A model generated the notes under the pieces. It was not told the DNA's origin and did not search any database. It worked only from the letters and a program-made list of their open reading frames with translations. Below are positions 35,962 through 43,209 of a stretch of DNA of 64,000 nucleotides, in pieces (position 1 is the stretch's first letter; the number at the start of each line of letters is the position of its first letter). Position numbers and translations under genes: made by a program. The stretch comes from Dietzia sp. ANT_WB102 (lineage in GTDB: Bacteria; Actinomycetota; Actinomycetes; Mycobacteriales; Mycobacteriaceae), in contig NZ_VOBA01000001.1 in assembly GCF_008369165.1 (NCBI RefSeq), positions 1,605,630 through 1,669,629 on the forward strand, written 5' to 3'.

Positions 35962-36792
35962 TCAGTGGATGCTCGCGAACGCCTGCGCGAGGCGTGAGAT
36001 CGTCTGGGCCCGGGCCAACCGCGGAAGGTCAGAGCCGTCCTGGCAGCGCTCGCCGCCGGGGCCCAGCTCGTCGATCACGGACTCGGCCCACGAAACGTCA
36101 GCGGCCGAGGGTGAGAGCACCTCGTTGATGTACGGGGCCTGGTCGACTCGCAGGCACAGCTTGCCGGTCATACCCATCTCAACCGCGTGCTCGGCGGCGT
36201 CCATAAGGACCTGCGTGTCGTTGGAGATGGTCGGCCCGTCGATGGGCGGAGCCACGCGGGCCATCCGGCTGGCCACCACGAACTGCGAGCGCGTGTACGC
36301 CAGTGCGATCTGCGACGAGCCGATCCCGGTGTCGCGACGGAAGTCGCCGACACCGAAGGCCAGCCGCACCACCTGGTCGGTCTTGGCGATCTCCGCGGCC
36401 TGTGCGAGGCCGTCGGCCGACTCGACGAGGGCGACAATCGGGGTGTTCTCGGCCAGGCGGGCGGCCGTGAGAGACACGTGCTCGGGGTTCTCGGTCTTGG
36501 CGAGCATCACTCCGTCGAGGCCTGGGCAGTGGCCGAGCGCCATGAGGTCTTTCTCCCACTCAGGGGAGCGGACGTCGTTGATCCGGATCCACGCGTGGTT
36601 TCCGGCTTCGAGCCACTGACGAACCTCGCGGCGCGCTCGTTCCTTCTCCGACTGCCGAATCCCGTCCTCCACGTCGAGGACCACCACGTCCATCTCCGAC
36701 CTGGCGGCGTCGTCGAAGCGCTCGGACTTGTCCGCGGGCAGGAGCAACCACGAACGGGCAATGGTCGGCGGGATGGTCGACGTGGAGCTCAT
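35962..36792 (-). CDS. CitE-like lyase (HpcH/HpaI aldolase family)
   Basis: 276-residue TIM-barrel enzyme related to the citrate-lyase beta subunit. Family landmarks are SWLLLPADKSERFDDAARSEMDVVVLDVEDGI, AWIRIND, MLAKTENPEHV, VESADGL and a GVGDFRRD loop with metal-binding acidic residues. Stand-alone CitE-like proteins cleave or hydrolyse CoA thioesters such as malyl- or citramalyl-CoA. No citD/citF partners are present, so it is not a citrate lyase. The exact substrate is unknown. It is the first core gene right of the island. Confidence 0.8.
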   Translation of the reverse strand: MSSTSTIPPTIARSWLLLPADKSERFDDAARSEMDVVVLDVEDGIRQSEKERARREVRQWLEAGNHAWIRINDVRSPEWEKDLMALGHCPGLDGVMLAKTENPEHVSLTAARLAENTPIVALVESADGLAQAAEIAKTDQVVRLAFGVGDFRRDTGIGSSQIALAYTRSQFVVASRMARVAPPIDGPTISNDTQVLMDAAEHAVEMGMTGKLCLRVDQAPYINEVLSPSAADVSWAESVIDELGPGGERCQDGSDLPRLARAQTISRLAQAFASIH

Positions 36793-36890
36793 GAGTACCG
36801 GTCATCCTTTGATCGTGAGGCGGCGAAGGTCGCGCAACAACCCCTCCACGATACGTCGGGCGCTCCCGACGGGCCATGCGGGAACCACCC

Positions 36891-37286
36891 CTACATCTCG
36901 GGTGCGGTGGCCAACTGGATCAGATTGCCGCACGTGTCGTCGACGACAAGCGTCCACACCGGACCCATCTCGGTGGGCGGCTGCACGATGCGGGCGCCCC
37001 TCTTCTGCAGGTCGGCATACGCCTGGTGGATATTGTCCACCTCGAACTGCGTGGCCGGGATGCCGTCCTGGTGCAGGGCGGAGGTGTAGGCGCGCGCTGC
37101 GGGATGCTGGTTCGGCTCCAGTAGCAGCTGCGTGCCGCCCGGGTCGCCCGGATCCACCACCGTCAGCCAGTGGAAGTCACCGGCAGGGATGTCGTGCTTG
37201 AGGATGAACCCCAGCACGTCGGTGTAGAAGGCCAGTGCCTGGGCCTGGTCGTCGACATGAACGGAGGTCACTGTGATGCGCGGCAT
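36891..37286 (-). CDS. VOC-superfamily (glyoxalase-like) protein
   Basis: 131-residue protein with the paired beta-alpha-beta-beta-beta units of the vicinal-oxygen-chelate fold: SVHVDDQAQALAFYTDVLGFIL at the N terminus and QPPTEMGPVWTLVVDDTCGNLIQLA at the C terminus. Members include glyoxalases, dioxygenases and antibiotic-binding proteins. The substrate cannot be told. It lies between the CitE-like gene and a divergent ABC exporter. Confidence 0.8.
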   Translation of the reverse strand: MPRITVTSVHVDDQAQALAFYTDVLGFILKHDIPAGDFHWLTVVDPGDPGGTQLLLEPNQHPAARAYTSALHQDGIPATQFEVDNIHQAYADLQKRGARIVQPPTEMGPVWTLVVDDTCGNLIQLATAPEM

Positions 37287-37417
37287 GCGATCGAGCGTAG
37301 GCGCGCAGGGGCCTCCGTCCTGTGCAGCGGCCGGATATCACCCGCTGCGGACATCCCTTGTCCGCATAGCGGACCTTGAGTGTTGACTCGGGCGTTGACG
37401 AAGGACACCCTTTTGAG

Positions 37418-38410
37418 GTGAGTACCCGACCCACTTCCGCGCCGGCGATCGAGGCAGAACACCTCGTAAAGCGATTCGGCGACTTCACCGCCGTCGACGA
37501 CATCTCGTTCTCCGTGCCCACCGGGACAGTTCTCGGGCTGCTCGGGCCCAACGGTTCCGGTAAGACCACCACGATCCGGATGATGACGACGCTGAGCCCG
37601 CCGACCTCCGGAACAGCCCGCGTAGCCGGTCATGACGTGACGCGGGAGCCCGCGAAGGTCCGCAAGGCGATGGGACTGACCGCCCAGTCCGCGACGGTGG
37701 ACGAGCTACTCACCGGGCGGGAGAACCTTCGCCTCATCGGCGATCTCTACGGACTGCCGAAGCGGGCGGTCAAGGCGCGGGCGGACGAGCTCCTCGAGAG
37801 GTTTGCCCTGACCGATGCGGCGACCCGCATCGCCAAGAGCTACTCGGGCGGTATGCGACGCCGACTAGACCTGGCGGCCAGCCTCGTCGCCGCCCCGCCG
37901 GTGTTGTTCCTGGACGAGCCCACCACGGGGCTGGATCCAAGGTCTCGCAATGAGCTGTGGGACGTCCTGCGCGACCTGGTCCGGGACGGTACGACGCTGT
38001 TGCTCACCACCCAGTATCTCGACGAGGCCGACCAGTTGGCTGACCGGGTGATCGTCATCGACCACGGGCGTGTCATCGCTGAGGGCACCCCGCTGCAGCT
38101 CAAGGACCGATCAGGGGCGGCGAGCCTGGTGGTGACGGTGTCCCGCCCGGACGACGTGGATGAAGCAGCCCGGGTGTTGGGTACCCGCATCGCGGACTTC
38201 CACGTCGACCGGGACGCCCGCCGGCTCACCGCGCCGTCAGAAGGCGTCTCCGCGCTCGCGGGGATTGCTGCCGCGTTCACCGAGGCAGGCATCGAACTGG
38301 ATGACATCGGCCTGCAGCGCCCCAGCCTCGACGACGTCTTCCTCTCCCTCACCGGACGCAAGGCGGACGATCCCGAACTCGAGACCATTGATGAGGAGTC
38401 ACGGGTATGA
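37418..38410 (+). CDS. DrrA-like ABC transporter ATP-binding protein
   Basis: 330-residue ATPase of the daunorubicin-resistance exporter family. Walker A GPNGSGKT, signature SYSGGMRRR and Walker B VLFLDEPTTGLD are complete, and the C-terminal DrrA extension (SLVVTVSRPDDVDEAARVLG...LQRPSLDDVFLSLTG) is present. GTG 37418 is chosen on homology; in-frame codons extend to 37376. It overlaps the permease gene by 4 bases. Probably exports a hydrophobic compound; the cargo is unknown. Confidence 0.9.
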   Translation: MSTRPTSAPAIEAEHLVKRFGDFTAVDDISFSVPTGTVLGLLGPNGSGKTTTIRMMTTLSPPTSGTARVAGHDVTREPAKVRKAMGLTAQSATVDELLTGRENLRLIGDLYGLPKRAVKARADELLERFALTDAATRIAKSYSGGMRRRLDLAASLVAAPPVLFLDEPTTGLDPRSRNELWDVLRDLVRDGTTLLLTTQYLDEADQLADRVIVIDHGRVIAEGTPLQLKDRSGAASLVVTVSRPDDVDEAARVLGTRIADFHVDRDARRLTAPSEGVSALAGIAAAFTEAGIELDDIGLQRPSLDDVFLSLTGRKADDPELETIDEESRV

Positions 38411-39270
38411 GTGCCATCGCCGACCCCACCGCGGGTCCGTCCACTGCTGAGCATTTCGCGGTGCCTGCCCGGCCCGACGGGCCGTCCTTCGGCAGGCAGA
38501 TCTCGGCCCTGACCCGCCGCAACCTGTTTCACATCCGCCGCCAGCCGGAGAACCTGGCGGACGTCACGATCCAGCCGGTCATGTTCGTGCTGCTGTTCGC
38601 CTTCGTCTTCGGCGGGGCGATCGCGGTGGCGGGTGGGAACTACCGCGAGTGGCTGCTGCCGGGGATCATGGCGCAGACCATGGCGTTCTCGTCGTTCGTT
38701 GTGGCCTCTGGTCTGTGTAACGACCTCAACAAGGGGATCATCGACCGCTTCCGCTCGCTCCCCATCAAACGCGCGTCCATCCTTATCGCGCGGAGCGCCT
38801 CGAGTCTCATCCACTCGTCGATCGGCGTGGTGGTCATGTCGCTGACGGGCCTCATCGTGGGCTGGCGGATCCATTCCGGGGTCCTCGATGCCGTACTGGG
38901 TTACCTGATCCTGCTCGGCTTCGGCTTTGTGATGATCTGGGTCGGGATCGTCGTGGGCTCGCGGCTCAAGACGATCGAGGCGGTCAACGGGGTCATGTTC
39001 ACCACGACGTTCCCCATCACCTTCGTCGCCAACACTTTTGCCCCGCCTGAGTCGATGCCGACGTGGCTGCGGGCGATCGCCGAATGGAATCCTTTGTCCG
39101 CCGTGGTTCAGGCCATGCGGCAATTGTGGGGCAATGCCCCAGCGGTGGGTCCTGACGCCGCGTTGCCGCTGCAGTACCCGGTGCTCGCGTCAGTGCTGTG
39201 GATTGTCGGCCTGACGGCGGTGATCGCGCCGATCGCCATCAGGGCCTTCGACGTCCGCACTCGCGACTGA
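38407..39270 (+). CDS. DrrB-like ABC transporter permease
   Basis: 287-residue membrane protein of the ABC-2 type with six predicted helices after a cytosolic N terminus of about 50 residues. The conserved motif NDLNKGIIDRFRSLPIKRASILIARS is typical of DrrB permeases. It pairs with the preceding ATPase through an ATGA overlap. Its last 81 bases are antisense to the winged-helix gene ending at 39190. Confidence 0.88.
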   Translation: MSAIADPTAGPSTAEHFAVPARPDGPSFGRQISALTRRNLFHIRRQPENLADVTIQPVMFVLLFAFVFGGAIAVAGGNYREWLLPGIMAQTMAFSSFVVASGLCNDLNKGIIDRFRSLPIKRASILIARSASSLIHSSIGVVVMSLTGLIVGWRIHSGVLDAVLGYLILLGFGFVMIWVGIVVGSRLKTIEAVNGVMFTTTFPITFVANTFAPPESMPTWLRAIAEWNPLSAVVQAMRQLWGNAPAVGPDAALPLQYPVLASVLWIVGLTAVIAPIAIRAFDVRTRD

Positions 39271-39600
39271 CTCGCGATCCGGTGTCGGAGTCCTTTCCGC
39301 GGCTGCGGCCAAGTCGCGCAGGGCGTCGAGGTGGCCGGTGAACGCTTGCCGGCCGGTTCGGGTGAGGGCCAGCCAGGTCCGTGCGCGACCAGTGGACCCG
39401 GCGGCCTTGGAGGTGGTCGCGTAGCCGGCGTCGGCGAGGACCTTGAACTGCTTCGACAGGACCGAGTCAGCCACGCCGAGTTCATCGCGGACGGATCCGA
39501 ACTCCATGGACTCCACTGGGGCGAGCAGGGCGCAGATCCGTAGGCGGTGTGGGGCGTGAATGATCTCGTCGAACTGCGCCGCGGGACGTCTGGACATCAT
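39190..39600 (-). CDS. Winged-helix transcriptional regulator
   Basis: 136-residue DNA-binding protein of the MarR/PadR-like winged-helix type (residues about 10-95: FDEIIHAPHRLRICALLAPVESMEFGSVRDELGVADSVLSKQFKVLADAGYATTSKAAG...RTWLALTRTGRQAF). The tail from residue 105 is polar and probably disordered. ATG 39600 overlaps the membrane-protein stop (ATGA). It probably represses the two-gene operon through the inverted repeat at 40131-40169. Confidence 0.8.
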   Translation of the reverse strand: MMSRRPAAQFDEIIHAPHRLRICALLAPVESMEFGSVRDELGVADSVLSKQFKVLADAGYATTSKAAGSTGRARTWLALTRTGRQAFTGHLDALRDLAAAAERTPTPDRESVASADVEGPDGDRRDHRRQADNPQH

Positions 39601-40118
39601 CGGCGACGGGGGGCGACGGCTGTGCCTGCGCGGATCTCGGCGCGCATGGCGTCGTCGACACGGCGTCCCAGCACGATCTGGGCGATGATGGCGACGACGG
39701 CCAGCAGAATGGCTAGCCACAGGGGCAGTGCCTGGTCGGTTGCCGTGGGCCAAAGCGAGATGACGAGGACAACCAAGACCACCGCGGCGTAGGCGAACCA
39801 CCATCGGCGCGAGATGGGGCCGAGATTGCGCATGTCGACCCACAGGCCGGTGGTGCGCTGGTACCCGGCGATCAGAAGGACGATTCCCACCGCGCCGGCC
39901 ACTGCGACCGGAACCCGGACGATATTGGGCAGGTTGAGGGCGGCGGTCAGCATGATCGCCGCGAGGATCACCGCGAGGGTTGGGTGGTACCACCACGGTG
40001 AGATGAGCCGGTCCGCGACGGCCCGGCGCGCAGAGTCGACGTCAGCCAGCGCCGCGGTGGGGTCGTACGGGGCGGGGTCGGGGGAAGTGGGGCGTGGGGG
40101 AGAGCCGTTGTTTTCCAT
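39597..40118 (-). CDS. Membrane protein paired with winged-helix regulator
   Basis: 173-residue protein with four hydrophobic segments (about residues 48-64, 68-83, 107-124, 130-148) and an Arg-rich C terminus. The N terminus (MENNGSPPRPTSPDPAPYDP) is disordered. ATG 40118 is chosen because a -10 TAGTGT ends 7 bases upstream, giving a leaderless message; the frame is open to 40154. Regulator-membrane pairs of this kind are common in actinobacteria. Function unknown. Confidence 0.7.
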   Translation of the reverse strand: MENNGSPPRPTSPDPAPYDPTAALADVDSARRAVADRLISPWWYHPTLAVILAAIMLTAALNLPNIVRVPVAVAGAVGIVLLIAGYQRTTGLWVDMRNLGPISRRWWFAYAAVVLVVLVISLWPTATDQALPLWLAILLAVVAIIAQIVLGRRVDDAMRAEIRAGTAVAPRRR

Positions 40119-40125
40119 GACGGAA

Positions 40126-40154
40126 ACACTAGTCGTCCCTTTCCGTTTCCGCAA
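40126..40154 (-). promoter_or_regulatory. Leaderless promoter of the membrane-protein/regulator operon
   Basis: On the minus strand TTGCGG (40154-40149), 17-base spacer, TAGTGT (40131-40126), then 7 bases to ATG 40118. Transcription would start at or next to the ATG. Confidence 0.5.
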
Positions 40155-40169
40155 CGGAAAGGGGCGACT
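40131..40169. repeat. 17-bp inverted repeat (operator or terminator)
   Basis: Arms AGTCGTCCCTTTCCGTT and AACGGAAAGGGGCGACT around a TCCGC loop, one G-T pair. It covers the spacer and -35 of the promoter above, suiting an operator for the winged-helix protein. It also lies 25 bases beyond the stop of the DUF4442 gene and could terminate it. Confidence 0.5.
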
Positions 40170-40193
40170 ATTCTTGGCGGAGTTCCCGGTGTC

Positions 40194-40700
40194 TCAGCGC
40201 TTCTTTTTGGGCGAGACCCGGATCGTGATGGCGCCGACGACGGGCTCGACCCCGGCATCATCGACGAACTTCAGTGGCACCTCGATGTTCTCGCCGGTGG
40301 TGATCACGTCGAAGTCGGGTAGCTGTTCCCACTCGGCGGTCACCGTCATGCCGCCAGTCGACATCGCGGGGTAGCGCACGTTCATTCCCACGGGGATCCA
40401 GCGGTGGGTGGTGGGGACCGTGGCCTCGGCGAGCACGCCCATCGCCATCTCGGCGAGGTTGCACGCGGCGATCGCGTGGAAAGTTCCGATGTGGTTGCGG
40501 TTGCCCCACCAGCCGGGGCCGCGCACGACGCAGCGGCCGGGCCTCAACTCGACGACGTGCGGCAACGAGCTGCCGAAGAAGGGGGCCTTGAGGCTCACCG
40601 CCGCACTGAACAGGCGGGAGCCGAAGGGGAGGCGGGTGGTCTTCTTCCAGAGTCGGTAGGTGGGGGTGGTCGCGGCGGGTGTGGGCGAGGTGGTGGTCAC
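40194..40700 (-). CDS. Hotdog-fold protein (DUF4442, thioesterase-like)
   Basis: 168-residue protein with the hotdog core: a PHVVELRPGRCVVRGPGWWGNRNHIGTFHAIAACNLAEMAMGVLA stretch and a strand-rich second half ending in RVSPKKKR. DUF4442 proteins are relatives of acyl-CoA thioesterases, so hydrolysis of a CoA thioester is likely but unproven. GTG 40700 is chosen: TAACAT at 40713-40708 lies 7 bases before it, fitting a leaderless start. A TTG at 40742 is unlikely. Confidence 0.7.
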   Translation of the reverse strand: MTTTSPTPAATTPTYRLWKKTTRLPFGSRLFSAAVSLKAPFFGSSLPHVVELRPGRCVVRGPGWWGNRNHIGTFHAIAACNLAEMAMGVLAEATVPTTHRWIPVGMNVRYPAMSTGGMTVTAEWEQLPDFDVITTGENIEVPLKFVDDAGVEPVVGAITIRVSPKKKR

Positions 40701-40707
40701 GACGACG

Positions 40708-40713
40708 ATGTTA
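40708..40713 (-). promoter_or_regulatory. -10 element of leaderless DUF4442 gene
   Basis: TAACAT on the minus strand, exactly 7 bases before GTG 40700. No strong -35. Confidence 0.35.
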
Positions 40714-40763
40714 CGGACGGGTAAGTTCCAGGGCGTTTCCAACCGTGCGCGAGCGCGATGCCC

Positions 40764-41369
40764 TCAGGCGAGGATCTGCGTGCCCTGCCGCAGCAGCGCG
40801 TGCAGGCGGGCCTGGTCGGCACCGGGCTCGGCTACCCACAGGCGGTAGGCCGAGAGTGCGATCCCGAGCGCGGCGTGCGCGGTCGCGGAGGGGACCAGAT
40901 CGTCTACCGTCTCGCCGCGCCTGTCGGCGATGAAGCCGGCCACGGCCCGGCGCCAGTCGGCGTAGACGAGGGTCGAGTGCGCCTGGAGCTCGTCCACGCT
41001 GAGCAGGAGCCGCATTCTCAGTCGGTGGACCTCGGTCTGCGACGCGGGGAAGGTGTTGAACTCGATGAGTGCGTCGGCGAGAGCGTCGCGCAGCGGGGTC
41101 TGCTCGGGAACCCCCGCCAGGTACTCCAGCATGAGGTCGATCTGATCGTCGAACTCTCCCCATGCGATCGCGGCCTTACCGGGGAAGTAGCGGAACAGGG
41201 TGCGGCGAGAGATGTGGGCGGCATCGGCGATCTGCTCGACGCTGGTCGCCTCGTAGCCCTGACGGGCGAAAAGCTCGAGGGCCACGGCCACGATCGAGGC
41301 GCGCGTCGTCGATGGACGGCGTCCCGGAGTTCGTGTTCCGGGCATCTCCGGCACTTCCGCCTTTCCCAT
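40764..41369 (-). CDS. mftR: Mycofactocin system regulator, TetR family
   Basis: 201-residue TetR repressor. The N-terminal HTH (STTRASIVAVALELFARQGYEATSVEQIADAAHISRRTLFRYFPGKAAIAWGEFD) matches the TetR subfamily encoded beside mycofactocin genes, and position divergent from mftA confirms it. The C-terminal ligand domain is all-helical. In mycobacteria MftR represses mft genes and is relieved by long-chain acyl-CoAs. ATG 41369 is chosen; the frame continues upstream over the shared promoter. A palindrome in the mftA promoter is its probable operator. Confidence 0.9.
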   Translation of the reverse strand: MGKAEVPEMPGTRTPGRRPSTTRASIVAVALELFARQGYEATSVEQIADAAHISRRTLFRYFPGKAAIAWGEFDDQIDLMLEYLAGVPEQTPLRDALADALIEFNTFPASQTEVHRLRMRLLLSVDELQAHSTLVYADWRRAVAGFIADRRGETVDDLVPSATAHAALGIALSAYRLWVAEPGADQARLHALLRQGTQILA

Positions 41370-41377
41370 GTCACGAG

Positions 41378-41383
41378 AGCTTA
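41378..41383 (-). promoter_or_regulatory. Candidate -10 of mftR
   Basis: TAAGCT on the minus strand 8 bases before the mftR ATG. The matching -35 region would fall within or next to the palindrome at 41403-41417, so one operator could control both directions. Confidence 0.3.
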
Positions 41384-41395
41384 GATGAGTGACCC

Positions 41396-41424
41396 TTGCA
41401 ACTGGCACTAAGTGCCAATATGAT
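41396..41424 (+). promoter_or_regulatory. mftA promoter
   Basis: TTGCAA at 41396-41401 and TATGAT at 41419-41424, spacer exactly 17. It is one of the best sigma-70-type matches in the window and lies about 57 bases before mftA. Confidence 0.65.
41403..41417. promoter_or_regulatory. Putative MftR operator
   Basis: Perfect palindrome TGGCACT-A-AGTGCCA filling the spacer of the mftA promoter. Repressor binding here would block RNA polymerase. Assignment to MftR is inference from position. Confidence 0.55.
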
Positions 41425-41430
41425 GCAGGT

Positions 41431-41449
41431 CTCACCGCAATGTGGTGAG
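41431..41449 (+). other. Short hairpin in the mftA leader
   Basis: CTCACCGC-AAT-GTGGTGAG forms an 8-bp stem (one G-T pair) at the start of the predicted mft transcript. It could stabilise the message or be a second protein-binding site. Confidence 0.3.
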
Positions 41450-41480
41450 GAATGCCCAGGCGAAGACGAGAGGACACGGC

Positions 41481-41567
41481 ATGGAGAACACGCAGAACAC
41501 CGAGGTCGTGCTGGAGGAGGCCCTCATCGAGGAGGTCTCTATCGACGGCATGTGTGGGGTCTACTGA
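41481..41567 (+). CDS. mftA: Mycofactocin precursor peptide
   Basis: 28-residue ribosomal precursor. The C-terminal core IDGMCGVY is the family signature. MftC oxidatively decarboxylates the terminal tyrosine and links it to the preceding valine; MftE then releases the Val-Tyr dipeptide that becomes the redox cofactor. The acidic leader (TEVVLEEALIEEVS) serves as recognition sequence for MftB. AGAGGA lies 7 bases before the ATG. mftB follows after one base. Confidence 0.95.
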   Translation: MENTQNTEVVLEEALIEEVSIDGMCGVY

Positions 41568-41568
41568 G

Positions 41569-41895
41569 ATGACCTCCGCAGCAGCGCCGGCCGACGCCGG
41601 GCAGGGAGCCGCCTCGGCGGCGTTCGACCTCGACGTCGGCTGGCGCCTGCATCCCGGTGTGGCGCTTCGGCCGGAACCGTTCGGGGCCCTGCTCTACCAC
41701 TTCCATACCCGCAAGCTCAGCTTTCTCAAGTCGCCGACCATCGTCGAGGTGGTCCGCACTCTCGCCGACCACCCTTCGGCGCGTGCCGCCTGCGCTGCCG
41801 CCGGGGTGCAGATCGACGACCCGGGTACCGCGCGGCTGTACCTGCACGCGCTCGGCCAGCTCGCCGCCTCGCGGATGATCGAGGAGACCTCATGA
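41569..41895 (+). CDS. mftB: Mycofactocin peptide chaperone
   Basis: 108-residue RRE-type protein that binds the MftA leader and presents it to the radical-SAM enzyme MftC. The sequence AFDLDVGWRLHPGVALRPEPFGALLYHFHTRKLSFLKSPTIVEVVRTL is characteristic. It starts at ATG 41569, one base after mftA, and its stop overlaps the mftC ATG. Some 18 Ala-rich residues precede the conserved part. Confidence 0.93.
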   Translation: MTSAAAPADAGQGAASAAFDLDVGWRLHPGVALRPEPFGALLYHFHTRKLSFLKSPTIVEVVRTLADHPSARAACAAAGVQIDDPGTARLYLHALGQLAASRMIEETS

Positions 41896-43130
41896 CCAGC
41901 ATGCTCGACCGCCCAGCAAGCCCCGCGCCCGTCGGCCGCCTGGTCGACCAGTTCGAGAGAGGGCTCGACGCCCCGATCTGCCTGACCTGGGAACTCACTT
42001 ACGCCTGCAACCTCGCCTGCGTGCACTGTCTGAGCTCGTCCGGGCGTCGCGACCCGCGCGAGCTGTCCACCGAGCAGTGCAAGACCATCATTGACGAGCT
42101 GCAGAAGATGCAGGTCTTCTACGTGAACATCGGTGGTGGCGAGCCGACCGTCCGTCCCGACTTCTGGGAGCTCGTCGACTACGCGACCAGCCACCAGGTG
42201 GGAGTGAAGTTCTCCACGAACGGTGTTCGGATCGACGAGGAAGTCGCGCAGCGCCTGGCCGCCAGCGACTACGTCGACGTGCAGATCTCGATCGACGGCG
42301 CGACCGCCGAGGTCAACGATGCCGTTCGCGGCCCCGGCTCGTTCGACATGGCCTGCCGCGCACTCCAGAACCTCAAGGACGCCGGCTTCCGCGACTCCAA
42401 GATTTCGGTCGTGGTCACCCGCGAGAACGTCTCCCAGCTCGATGAGTTCAAGGCTCTGGCCGACAAATACGACGCGACGCTACGCATCACTCGCCTGCGG
42501 CCCTCCGGCCGGGGCGCCGACGTGTGGGACGACCTGCATCCCCTTCCCGAGCAGCAGCGTGAACTGTACGACTGGCTGGTCGCGCACGGGGAGAACGTGC
42601 TCACCGGCGACAGCTTCTTCCACCTGACCCCCTTCGGTGAGGGGCAGGGGCAGGGGTCGCTACCCGGTCTCAACCTGTGTGGAGCCGGCCGCGTGGTCTG
42701 TCTCATCGACCCGATCGGCGATGTGTACGCTTGCCCGTTTGCGATCCACGAGCAGTTCCTCGCCGGCAACGTCGTGGCAGACGGTGGCTTCGAGACGGTG
42801 TGGCAGACCTCGGAGCTTTTCCGGGAGCTGCGTGAGCCCCAGTCCGCCGGAGCGTGCTCGGCCTGTGACTTCTATGACAGCTGCCGTGGGGGCTGCATGG
42901 CCGCGAAGTTCTTCACCGGGTTGCCCATGGATGGTCCGGACCCGGAGTGCGTCCAGGGATACGGTGAGGGACTGCTCGCGGCCGAACGGAGCATCCCGGA
43001 GCCGTCGCAGGACCACACGCGGCCGATGGGCCTTGCAGCCCGCAAGCAGCCCACCGGTCCGGTGCCGCTGACTCTGGTCACCACTCCGCCGCGCAGGCCC
43101 ACCAGCCTGTGCGACGAGTCCCCGGTCTGA
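41892..43130 (+). CDS. mftC: Mycofactocin maturase, radical SAM/SPASM
   Basis: 412-residue enzyme that decarboxylates and cross-links the MftA C terminus. The radical-SAM cluster motif CNLACVHC gives Cys39, Cys43 and Cys46. The GGGEP SAM-binding motif follows. The C-terminal SPASM region holds cysteines in LNLCGAGRVVCLIDPIGDVYACPF and CSACDFYDSCRGGCMAAKF for auxiliary clusters. The last 50 residues form a Pro/Arg-rich tail. It is coupled to mftB by ATGA. Confidence 0.95.
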   Translation: MTSMLDRPASPAPVGRLVDQFERGLDAPICLTWELTYACNLACVHCLSSSGRRDPRELSTEQCKTIIDELQKMQVFYVNIGGGEPTVRPDFWELVDYATSHQVGVKFSTNGVRIDEEVAQRLAASDYVDVQISIDGATAEVNDAVRGPGSFDMACRALQNLKDAGFRDSKISVVVTRENVSQLDEFKALADKYDATLRITRLRPSGRGADVWDDLHPLPEQQRELYDWLVAHGENVLTGDSFFHLTPFGEGQGQGSLPGLNLCGAGRVVCLIDPIGDVYACPFAIHEQFLAGNVVADGGFETVWQTSELFRELREPQSAGACSACDFYDSCRGGCMAAKFFTGLPMDGPDPECVQGYGEGLLAAERSIPEPSQDHTRPMGLAARKQPTGPVPLTLVTTPPRRPTSLCDESPV

Positions 43131-43209
43131 CCGTCGGCGGCGACATCCCATCAGGCCCGGCGGGGATTCCGCGGGCCGAAACTTAGTTCCCAGAGAAAGA
43201 AGCACACCT

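Noticed and set aside
35758-35997. 79-codon TTG-initiated frame at the right island edge
   Set aside because: Poor start, no ribosome site, overlaps the CitE-like gene on the other strand.
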